Below, piece after piece: positions 23,196 through 30,449 of a stretch of 64,000 nt of DNA. The notes below the pieces were generated by a model, which saw only the letters and a list, made by a program, of their open reading frames with translations, ran no database searches and was not told where the DNA came from. A program made the translations under genes and the position numbers. This DNA comes from an uncultured Vampirovibrio sp. (lineage in GTDB: Bacteria; Cyanobacteriota; Vampirovibrionia; Gastranaerophilales; Gastranaerophilaceae), in NCBI GenBank assembly GCA_910579975.1, contig CAJTWU010000004.1:15234-79233 (forward strand). Direction: 5' to 3'. Numbering within the stretch: the first letter of the stretch is position 1; every line of letters begins with the position of its first letter.

Positions 23196-25007
23196 TTATC
23201 CCCCTATATAGTGCCAATACAGGCTAACATAGCCTATAATCAGACAAGTTAGTATTGTAGTAATTATTATAAACGCATAAATATTATAGCGTTGAATGTT
23301 GCCGCTTTGAGCGATTAAATCCAGTTTTGATAAGCCCTTAGCCGTGTTGGTAATTAATTTAACTGTTCCATTCATAATGTATTTTTCAATAAATTCTGAT
23401 GTCTTAACTCCAAATTTTGCAGAAGCTAAAACAGGTTTATAATTAGCAAAGACTTGTGTATCAATAAAATTAGTAAATTTAGATATGTGCTCGTAAAGTC
23501 TTGTAACTGTTTGAGTATAGAATTTATCCAAATAAAATCCGTTGGATAAAATATCCATTTCTCCAAACATATCTTTAATATAAAGAATATAAGCACAAAT
23601 CCAGGCTAAAAGTGCCGCCCAGAACGGTTCTGAAATTTCGTATTTAACCTGAGTTCTTATGTAAAAATAGAATGCGATATTTAAAAGAGTCAATACAACA
23701 GCTGAATAAGGAATTTTTTTGTCTTCCTTATTTAAGCCGTTAATAAGCGCAATTCTTATTAAATAAAAAGCTGTTAGGAATGAAATTAAGCAGAAAATAA
23801 TTTTCAACGGAATGCTTAGATCCATATATAGAAACTCTTTTGCCACCAGCCCTGAGAATATTATCCCTGATAGTGATAAGCTTCCAATCAGGAATAAAAT
23901 AAAATTGAGATATGTTTTTGGCAATGTCAAAAATAACATTGATTTAATAAAAGCATGTGAAATAAATAAAATAAATGCAGCTTTCAAATTTCCCATCCCG
24001 AGTGCAAAAAACATTAATCCCAATTGTGCTGAAGTTGAGTAAGCAAGCACTTTTTTAGGATGAATTTGAGAACAAGCGCATAAAGAGCAGCTCAATGCCG
24101 TTATTAATCCTATAATTGCGATTAATTTCAATAATCCTGTTTCAAGAGAGAAAAACGGATACAATCTTATTAGTAAAAATACACCTGAAGCAACCATTGT
24201 TGCAGAGTGTAGAAGTGCACTAACAGGAAGTTTTGCTTCCATTGCATCTTGAAGCCATGTATAAAACGGGAACTGTGCAGATTTTACCGCTGCTGCTATA
24301 ATAAACAGAATACAAATTCCCCAGAATAACGGTGTAGAAGAATAAGCACTTACAAGAGTTGAAATTATATTCATATCCACGAAAGAAAGAGTTGTAAGTC
24401 CCCAGTTTCCTGAATAAGAATACATTAAATATGAACAAAGGATTATCCCTCCGATTAATGCAGTGTCTCCAACTCTGTTTATTATAAAAACTTTTTTTGA
24501 AGCAATAGACTTATCGTTTTTAAAGTATTCAAATCCTATGAGAAGATAAGAAACAACTCCGACTAGTTCCCAGAAAACATAAGTCTGGAACAAGTTTGGA
24601 CTAAAGAATAAACCTGCCATTGCAAAATTAAATAAATTTAAAAGTGCATAAAATCTGTATGTTTTCTTTTCATTTTTCATAAAAGAAATAGAAAATATCT
24701 GTATAAGAAAACTTACGATAAATAATACCAGAGCAAAAACTAATGCTGTTTTATCAACATGAAGTCCTGCTGAAATAATAAAATCATTGATTTTTACAAA
24801 CAAGAATTCTGTTTCAAGAATTTTATTATTTGCGCCAAGTGCCAAAGCACTCATAATACCGCCCATTAAGGAAGAAAATAAAGTGAGCGCATAAATAATA
24901 ACCTTATTAACATACACTGAAAAAAAGCGTCCGAGCATTATAATAAGAAAAATCCATAACGGTATTAAAAGTATTAAATATATGTTGTCTAAAATTATAT
25001 CTGCCAC
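23196..25007 (-). CDS. nuoL: Complex I subunit L, with an internal shortening
   Basis: A 603-residue antiporter-like subunit carrying the C-terminal lateral helix. Conserved parts: FWELVGVVSYLLIGFEY, QFPFYTWLQDAMEAKLPVSALLHSATMVASGVFLL, and SHAFIKSMLFL. Directly after this the usual segment (GSVIHA...MGGLRK in other NuoL proteins, about 23 residues) is missing: the chain passes straight to LPKTYLNFILFLIGSLSLSG. The customary PFSGFFSKDE is FSGLVAKEF. The open frame is intact, so this is an in-frame shortening rather than a frameshift. The gene abuts nuoK. Confidence 0.92.
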   Translation of the reverse strand: MADIILDNIYLILLIPLWIFLIIMLGRFFSVYVNKVIIYALTLFSSLMGGIMSALALGANNKILETEFLFVKINDFIISAGLHVDKTALVFALVLFIVSFLIQIFSISFMKNEKKTYRFYALLNLFNFAMAGLFFSPNLFQTYVFWELVGVVSYLLIGFEYFKNDKSIASKKVFIINRVGDTALIGGIILCSYLMYSYSGNWGLTTLSFVDMNIISTLVSAYSSTPLFWGICILFIIAAAVKSAQFPFYTWLQDAMEAKLPVSALLHSATMVASGVFLLIRLYPFFSLETGLLKLIAIIGLITALSCSLCACSQIHPKKVLAYSTSAQLGLMFFALGMGNLKAAFILFISHAFIKSMLFLTLPKTYLNFILFLIGSLSLSGIIFSGLVAKEFLYMDLSIPLKIIFCLISFLTAFYLIRIALINGLNKEDKKIPYSAVVLTLLNIAFYFYIRTQVKYEISEPFWAALLAWICAYILYIKDMFGEMDILSNGFYLDKFYTQTVTRLYEHISKFTNFIDTQVFANYKPVLASAKFGVKTSEFIEKYIMNGTVKLITNTAKGLSKLDLIAQSGNIQRYNIYAFIIITTILTCLIIGYVSLYWHYIGG

Positions 25008-25304
25008 TTACAAATCTCCGTAGTTTTCAATGTTTTCAGACTGTTTTTTCTTGTACATGAGATAGAATATATACAATGCTACAGCAAGTTCAATAGCACC
25101 AATTCCTATGTAAAATAGTGCAATTATAAACCCATCAAAGTTTGTGTTGTCACAAAAAGCTGCAAAGGTAATAAAATTAATATTTACGCCCGTAAGAATA
25201 AACTCAATTGAAATTAGAACTTTTATAACATGTCTGGAAAGGATTGAACCGGCAATTCCAATGATAAAAAGGGCTAAGCCTAAGAAAAGATAATGATAAA
25301 TCAT
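25008..25304 (-). CDS. nuoK: Complex I subunit K
   Basis: A 98-residue three-helix membrane subunit. The two conserved membrane glutamates are seen in SIEFILTGVN and GAIELAVALYIFY. It overlaps nuoJ by 4 bases and directly abuts nuoL. Confidence 0.93.
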   Translation of the reverse strand: MIYHYLFLGLALFIIGIAGSILSRHVIKVLISIEFILTGVNINFITFAAFCDNTNFDGFIIALFYIGIGAIELAVALYIFYLMYKKKQSENIENYGDL

Positions 25305-25813
25305 TTAACCTCCTTTTTAAATAAGCTTAAACCTACGACAATTATTGTTAATATAACAGACATAAGTTCAAATGCCCAAACATATTTGGTAAATATTGCA
25401 CTGAAAGCAGCCATAGCACTAACAGGATTAGTCCCGCTATTATCAGAAATATTAAAACCTTCCGGTACTATAGCAAGAGATGTTAAGATAAGATAAATTA
25501 CAGAAAGTAAAAACACTCCGCCTGTTAAAACAACTGCAAATTTAAGTTTAGAACTTAACTGTGATTTATCATCTTTTGGATTAGTAAACATTATTGCTAA
25601 TCCTAAAATTACAGGAACTGCAAGACCATAAACTGCTATTTGGATAACAGCATTATATTCAGAACCCAGAACATAAAAAACTACCCCTGCAAGAAAAAAG
25701 ACCATTATTGCAGATAATAGCGAGTAGAAAATATTTTTATAACCTATTGCAAGACATGCAAAAATTATCATTAGAATTGATAAAGGATAAAAAATTATAG
25801 GATTATCGGTCAT
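25301..25813 (-). CDS. nuoJ: Complex I subunit J
   Basis: A 170-residue five-helix membrane subunit with the conserved YNAVIQIAVYGLAVPVILGLAIMFTN region (third helix with the pi-bulge tyrosine). GGGGGA-type ribosome site within the end of nuoI, which it overlaps by 11 bases. Confidence 0.9.
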   Translation of the reverse strand: MTDNPIIFYPLSILMIIFACLAIGYKNIFYSLLSAIMVFFLAGVVFYVLGSEYNAVIQIAVYGLAVPVILGLAIMFTNPKDDKSQLSSKLKFAVVLTGGVFLLSVIYLILTSLAIVPEGFNISDNSGTNPVSAMAAFSAIFTKYVWAFELMSVILTIIVVGLSLFKKEVK

Positions 25814-26174
25814 TTATCCCCCTTTCATTTTCCATCTCTAATCTGTAAATTAATTCTAAATCATTCTTGTCTTGACTTGCAAGCTCGTATTCACTGCTCA
25901 TTTTAATAGCTCCTTTGGGGCAATAATATGAGCAATTCCCGCAAAAAATACATTTTTTTAAATCAATTTTAAAGTCTTCTTTTGTCATAGTAATAGCACC
26001 TGTCGGACAAACTCTTACACAAGTTGTACAACCAATACATCCTTTTACAACAGGTTTTCCTCGAAAGTTTTCAGGCGGTGCCAATTTCTTTTCCGGATAT
26101 TCCAGAGTCACAGGTTTTTTAAACAGGTGCTTAAAAACAGTGAGCATACTTTGTATACACTTAAGCATAAACAC
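25803..26174 (-). CDS. nuoI: Complex I subunit I (2x[4Fe-4S] ferredoxin-like)
   Basis: A 123-residue subunit carrying clusters N6a and N6b: CIGCTTCVRVCP and CIFCGNCSYYCP, each also using the Cys of the other motif. It is short compared with the usual 160-190 residues. The region after the second cluster is only about 35 residues. It overlaps nuoH by 14 bases and nuoJ by 11. Confidence 0.93.
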   Translation of the reverse strand: MFMLKCIQSMLTVFKHLFKKPVTLEYPEKKLAPPENFRGKPVVKGCIGCTTCVRVCPTGAITMTKEDFKIDLKKCIFCGNCSYYCPKGAIKMSSEYELASQDKNDLELIYRLEMENERGINDR

Positions 26175-27234
26175 CTCCTGTAATGAATTTATAAATTACC
26201 ATTAAAAACAGGTTAAGTATTGATATAGGCAGTAAAACCGTCCATGAAAATTTTAATAAATCATAAGGTGCAAACCTCGGTAGAGTTGCACGCACCCAAA
26301 TTGCAAGAAAAATTATTAACAATGATTTTAATAGAAGCCAAAAAACTTGTTCAAAATAAAGAAGCCAGCCTGAAGTTAAATACTTTCCAAAAGGTGAAAG
26401 ATATCCACCTAAAAACAGAACGGCAATAAATAAAGAGCTTGCAAAAAGCATTGCATACTCGCCTAAATAAAACAGAGCAAATCTCATACCTGAATATTCT
26501 GTATTGTATCCGCAAATTAACTCGCTTTCAGCTTCAGGTAAGTCAAACGGACAACGGTTGAGTTCAGCAAGAGTGCAAATAAACATTATCATAAAACCGA
26601 TTATACAAGGTATAAAATACCAGCCCAATAGCCCGCCTTTTGAGCTTTGAGTTAGAATTATTTGAGTTAAGTTCATTGATGAAGCAAGAACAATAACCGA
26701 TAAAACTGTAAATGCAATAGGAAGTTCATACGCTAAAACTTGTGCTACATTTCTCATTGCGCCTAATAATGAGTATTTATTATTACTTGCCCATCCGGCA
26801 AGCAAAATACTTAAAACAGGAAAAGCTGCAAGAACCATATATATCAAAAGATTGGTTTGAAAATTCATAAAGGTAAATTCTGAACTATATGGAATTAATC
26901 CTAACACTACAAGAACAGGAACAAACATTAATATTGGTGCTAAATTAAATAAAAATCTGTTTACTCCTGTTGGAGTAATATTTTCTTTACACAAAAGTTT
27001 GAATGCATCAGCAATTGTTTGTAAAATGCCCCATATCCCTACACGGTTAGGACCTTTTCTTTGGGTAAACCAACCTAATAATTTTCTTTCAAAAAGCACA
27101 AGAGCAAGAATTACGACAAGCAGTACCGCAAAAATAATACAAACCGGAATTATATAAAAAGTAATATCCCCAAATAATTGTGGAATATGGTGCTTAGCAA
27201 GAAATTCAATGTATAAAAAATACAGATAATTCAC
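26161..27234 (-). CDS. nuoH: Complex I subunit H
   Basis: A 357-residue eight-helix subunit forming part of the quinone chamber. Signature RKLLGWFTQRKGPNRVGIWG, the acidic loop LAELNRCPFDLPEAESELICGYNTEYSG, and the ending RATLPRFAPYDLLKFSW are all intact. It overlaps nuoD by one base. Confidence 0.96.
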   Translation of the reverse strand: MNYLYFLYIEFLAKHHIPQLFGDITFYIIPVCIIFAVLLVVILALVLFERKLLGWFTQRKGPNRVGIWGILQTIADAFKLLCKENITPTGVNRFLFNLAPILMFVPVLVVLGLIPYSSEFTFMNFQTNLLIYMVLAAFPVLSILLAGWASNNKYSLLGAMRNVAQVLAYELPIAFTVLSVIVLASSMNLTQIILTQSSKGGLLGWYFIPCIIGFMIMFICTLAELNRCPFDLPEAESELICGYNTEYSGMRFALFYLGEYAMLFASSLFIAVLFLGGYLSPFGKYLTSGWLLYFEQVFWLLLKSLLIIFLAIWVRATLPRFAPYDLLKFSWTVLLPISILNLFLMVIYKFITGGVYA

Positions 27235-28319
27235 TATTTGTCGACCTCCGGTAAAATTATATCGAGAGAACCGGCAATTGCAATTGCATCATTGAGGTAT
27301 TCTCCTACAAGTAATTTTCTTAAAAGATTAACTGAATAATATGAACCAGTACGCCATTTTAAGCGATAAGCGGTTTTTTCTCCTGTAGATTTAATATAAC
27401 AGCATGCTAAGCCTCTCGGAGCTTCTATTTCGGACTCAAATTCACCTTGCGGCAGCTTTATAGTCAACGGGTTGATTAGGTTTTGCTCTAAATCGCCGCC
27501 TCGTTTTAAATAATCAACTGCTTGACGTACGATTTTTGCACTTTCTTCAATCTCAAGAACTCTTGCTTTATAGCGTGCAAAAGAGTCACCTTCTTCTAAA
27601 ACTACAGGTCTGAAATCAAAACCACTGTATAAATTATCACGAAGACGAAAATCCAGACTCATGCCGCTAGCTCTTAGATTTACCCCTGTAATCCCGCCAT
27701 TTAAAGCTGTTGGGATACTTAAAATACCTTTTCCTTTGGTTCTTTTTCTAAAAATTGGGTTTTCAGTGATAATTTTGTTATAGTCTTTAATTTTGTCAGG
27801 TAAAATATCCAGAAATTTTTCAATATCTTCAAGGTCGAACACATCTCTTCTTACTCCTCCAAAAATGAAGTAGTTGTTCATCATTCTTTGACCGGTAACT
27901 TTTTCAAAGTATTGTAGGATTTGTTCACGTTCGCGAAAAGCATAGAAAAACGGAGAAACAGCTCCTAAATCCATTAAAAACGCACCCACCCATAAAAGGT
28001 GAGAAGCAATACGATTAAGTTCAAGCATCATAACCCTGATAGCTTTTACTCTATCAGATAGCTTTATGCCTAGAGCGCATTCAACTGTTCTGCAAAGAAG
28101 TTCAGAGTAGAAAAAACCGGCAAGATAATCTATCCTGTCAACTGTTGGCAAATACTGAATATAGCTGAGTTTTTCAGCCATTTTCTCCATGCCTCGATGC
28201 AGATAGCCTACATCAGGTTCACAAGATATAATTCTCTCCCCTTCAAGTTCTAATATAAGTCTCAAAACCCCGTGTGTTGAAGGATGTTGAGGACCTAAAT
28301 TAAGTTTGAGTTTACTCAT
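27234..28319 (-). CDS. nuoD: Complex I subunit D (49-kDa-like)
   Basis: A 361-residue peripheral-arm subunit lining the quinone site. Motifs: LGPQHPSTHGVLRLILELEGE, the HRGMEKMAEK loop and DRIDYLAGFF, and the C-terminal RLKWRTGSYYSVNLLRKLLVGEYLNDAIAIAGSLDIILPEVD. It is not fused to NuoC. The hydrogenase-type Ni ligands are absent, as expected for complex I. It overlaps nuoC by 8 bases. Confidence 0.95.
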   Translation of the reverse strand: MSKLKLNLGPQHPSTHGVLRLILELEGERIISCEPDVGYLHRGMEKMAEKLSYIQYLPTVDRIDYLAGFFYSELLCRTVECALGIKLSDRVKAIRVMMLELNRIASHLLWVGAFLMDLGAVSPFFYAFREREQILQYFEKVTGQRMMNNYFIFGGVRRDVFDLEDIEKFLDILPDKIKDYNKIITENPIFRKRTKGKGILSIPTALNGGITGVNLRASGMSLDFRLRDNLYSGFDFRPVVLEEGDSFARYKARVLEIEESAKIVRQAVDYLKRGGDLEQNLINPLTIKLPQGEFESEIEAPRGLACCYIKSTGEKTAYRLKWRTGSYYSVNLLRKLLVGEYLNDAIAIAGSLDIILPEVDK

Positions 28320-28734
28320 TCCAGTTTAGCCTTTGGTCACTATCTTGATAATCTTTTTTTAACGGATGACCTTCCCAGTCTTCCGGCATGTAGAGACGTT
28401 TTAGTTCATCATTGCCTATGAATTTTATACCAAACATATCATAGATTTCTTTTTCATCAGCACAAGCTGAATCAAAAATATCAACAATACTTTCTGCTTC
28501 ATCTTTCACGAAAATGGAAATTAAAGCATCTTCTTCATCATCTGTTGAATAAAGTCTGTAGGTAAGTTCTATACCCTTATCCTGGTTGTCTGTTGCAATA
28601 ATTTCTTTTAAGATATCAAATCCATAGTTTTCTTTTACAAATTCAATTGTTTTTTTTAGATTAGATTTAATAATAATTTTATCCGTTGTAAGTTCGCAAT
28701 CTGCAAACATATTTTTTAATTCTGATATATTCAT
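28312..28734 (-). CDS. nuoC: Complex I subunit C (30-kDa-like)
   Basis: A 140-residue subunit, at the short end for NuoC. It contains the family's DIFDSACADEKEIYDMFGIKF and RLYMPEDWEGHPLKKDY motifs. It lies 21 bases after nuoB and overlaps nuoD by 8 bases. Confidence 0.93.
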   Translation of the reverse strand: MNISELKNMFADCELTTDKIIIKSNLKKTIEFVKENYGFDILKEIIATDNQDKGIELTYRLYSTDDEEDALISIFVKDEAESIVDIFDSACADEKEIYDMFGIKFIGNDELKRLYMPEDWEGHPLKKDYQDSDQRLNWNE

Positions 28735-28755
28735 TTTATTACCTACTTTCTAATT

Positions 28756-29316
28756 TTATTCTACACCTAACTTGGTTATGGATAAATCATTATCCATCAA
28801 AATTCCACAAACTTCTTTAAGATTTGATTTGTGATTATCCATAAACTCTTTTCTGGAAGTAATAGATTCTGTTTTTATTTTATTTTGTAATTTTTTTATA
28901 GCATCTAACAGAGATTCCGGTTTTGGAGGACACATTGGTAAATAAATATCAACAGGGATAATTTTATCAATTCCTCTAACAACAGAATAAGAAGTTTGAG
29001 CAAACATTCCTCCTCCGCAAGTGCAAGCTCCCATTGCAATAACATATTTTGGTTCAGCCATTTGTTCATATAATCTTAAAAGTACAGGCGCCATTTTATG
29101 AGTGATAGTTCCAGCACAAATCAATAAATCAGCTTGTCTTGGCGAACCTCGAAAAACTTCTGAACCAAATCTTGCGATATCATTATTGGAAGCAACAGTT
29201 TGCATCATTTCAATCCCACAACAAGATGTTGCAAAAGTGAGCGGCCACAAAGAATTTGCTCTGCTCCAGTTAAGAATATAATCGATAGAAGTTACAATTA
29301 CATTCATTAAACCCAC
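28756..29316 (-). CDS. nuoB: Complex I subunit B (cluster N2)
   Basis: A 186-residue subunit that carries the terminal [4Fe-4S] cluster N2. Ligands are visible as the tandem Cys in TSCCGIEMM, Cys in MGACTCGGGMF and Cys in YLPMCPPKPE. Overlaps nuoA by 10 bases. Confidence 0.96.
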   Translation of the reverse strand: MGLMNVIVTSIDYILNWSRANSLWPLTFATSCCGIEMMQTVASNNDIARFGSEVFRGSPRQADLLICAGTITHKMAPVLLRLYEQMAEPKYVIAMGACTCGGGMFAQTSYSVVRGIDKIIPVDIYLPMCPPKPESLLDAIKKLQNKIKTESITSRKEFMDNHKSNLKEVCGILMDNDLSITKLGVE

Positions 29317-29660
29317 CTCAACATTTTTTTACTTATAGCAAAATACAAACCGAGAAGTAATATGATTATAAATAAGAATGCTTCAATGGCTGCAAAAATT
29401 CCAAGAGAATTTAATGATAATGCAAACGGATACAAAAAAATTGTTTCAATATCGAAAATAAGAAATAAAATAGCATAATTAAAATATTTGATATTAAATT
29501 TTATTTTTGCATCACTAAAAGGAACTATCCCACATTCATAAGCAGAATTTTTTATTGATGACTCATTTTTGTATTGACACAAGAAGCCAGCTGCAACCAT
29601 TATCAATGCAAGCAATGTTGATAATATAACGAAAATTGCCAAACACACGAGTTCTTTCAA
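29307..29660 (-). CDS. nuoA: Complex I subunit A, first gene of the nuo operon
   Basis: A TTG start at 29660 with AAGGAG six bases upstream gives 117 residues: three membrane helices with the family motif YECGIVPFSDAKIKFNIKYFNYAILFLIFDIETIFLYP. The operon order A-B-C-D-H-I-J-K-L-M-N is complete except for E, F and G, which form the NADH-oxidising module. Divergent from the TPR protein at 29739; the 78-base spacer must hold both promoters. Confidence 0.93.
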   Translation of the reverse strand: MKELVCLAIFVILSTLLALIMVAAGFLCQYKNESSIKNSAYECGIVPFSDAKIKFNIKYFNYAILFLIFDIETIFLYPFALSLNSLGIFAAIEAFLFIIILLLGLYFAISKKMLRWV

Positions 29661-29738
29661 ATTGAGCTCCTTTTCAACTATTTTGTACTAAAAGTTTTTT
29701 TGTTACAATAGATTATATATATATATTAAGATGAATTT

Positions 29739-30386
29739 ATGCGACAACCTTCTATAATAGTTTTATTAATATCATTCATAATTCTTAGCTCAACTATATC
29801 AGTTTCAGCAGCGATAAGGGGAAAAATTGATTATTCAATTCCTGTTGATTACAGTAAATTACCAGAAACTGAACTTGAAGATAAAGCAAAAGTTTATTAT
29901 TTTAATGCACAAAAATATAAAGATGGCGAAGTTAACGAAGACATAACAAATGCTCTTATGATTTATTCTGTTCTACAGAATATTAATCCAAACAATTTTT
30001 CTTATAGTGTAAAATTAGGAGAGTTATACGATAAACTTAATATGGATAAATACGCCAAAGGTAATCTTTCACGTGCAATAGGTATTGATAACACTAAGCC
30101 CGAACCGTATTTTTATCTTGGAGAGTTCTATTATAAACGTCAAATGTACAGAAAGGCATTAAAATATTATGCAGAAGCATATCAGCGCGGTTATCAGACA
30201 AATTATGAAATGTTGTATAAAATAGGCGATACCTATGAAAAATTTGGTGATACCCGCTCTGCTTTGAAATATTTGAACGAGGCTTCCATACAAAATCCTA
30301 ACAGTGATTTAGATAATAAAATTAAAAGAATAGAAGTTCAGCATTCTATTAATAATGAGTATTATTCAAATACAAGAATAAAGTAA
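29739..30386 (+). CDS. Exported tetratricopeptide-repeat protein
   Basis: A 215-residue protein with a signal peptide (residues 1-24, ending SVSAA) and at least three TPR-like helical repeats: NALMIYSVLQNINPNN / KLGELYDKLNMDKYAKGNLSRAIGID / YFYLGEFYYKRQMYRKALKYYAEAY / IGDTYEKFGDTRSALKYLNEA. TPRs bind peptides or proteins, so a periplasmic scaffold role is likely, but no partner is indicated. There is no Shine-Dalgarno site; TAAGAT six bases before ATG could be a -10 for a leaderless mRNA. It ends in a strong terminator. Confidence 0.8.
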   Translation: MRQPSIIVLLISFIILSSTISVSAAIRGKIDYSIPVDYSKLPETELEDKAKVYYFNAQKYKDGEVNEDITNALMIYSVLQNINPNNFSYSVKLGELYDKLNMDKYAKGNLSRAIGIDNTKPEPYFYLGEFYYKRQMYRKALKYYAEAYQRGYQTNYEMLYKIGDTYEKFGDTRSALKYLNEASIQNPNSDLDNKIKRIEVQHSINNEYYSNTRIK

Positions 30387-30410
30387 GAGGCGGATTGTCC
30401 GCCTCTTTTT
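30386..30410 (+). terminator. Rho-independent terminator after the TPR gene
   Basis: AGAGGCGGA-TTG-TCCGCCTCT, perfect 9-bp stem followed by TTTT, starting at the last base of the stop codon. Confidence 0.9.
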
Positions 30411-30449
30411 ATTAAATAACAACCGTATATCTTACATCTTTATATATTA

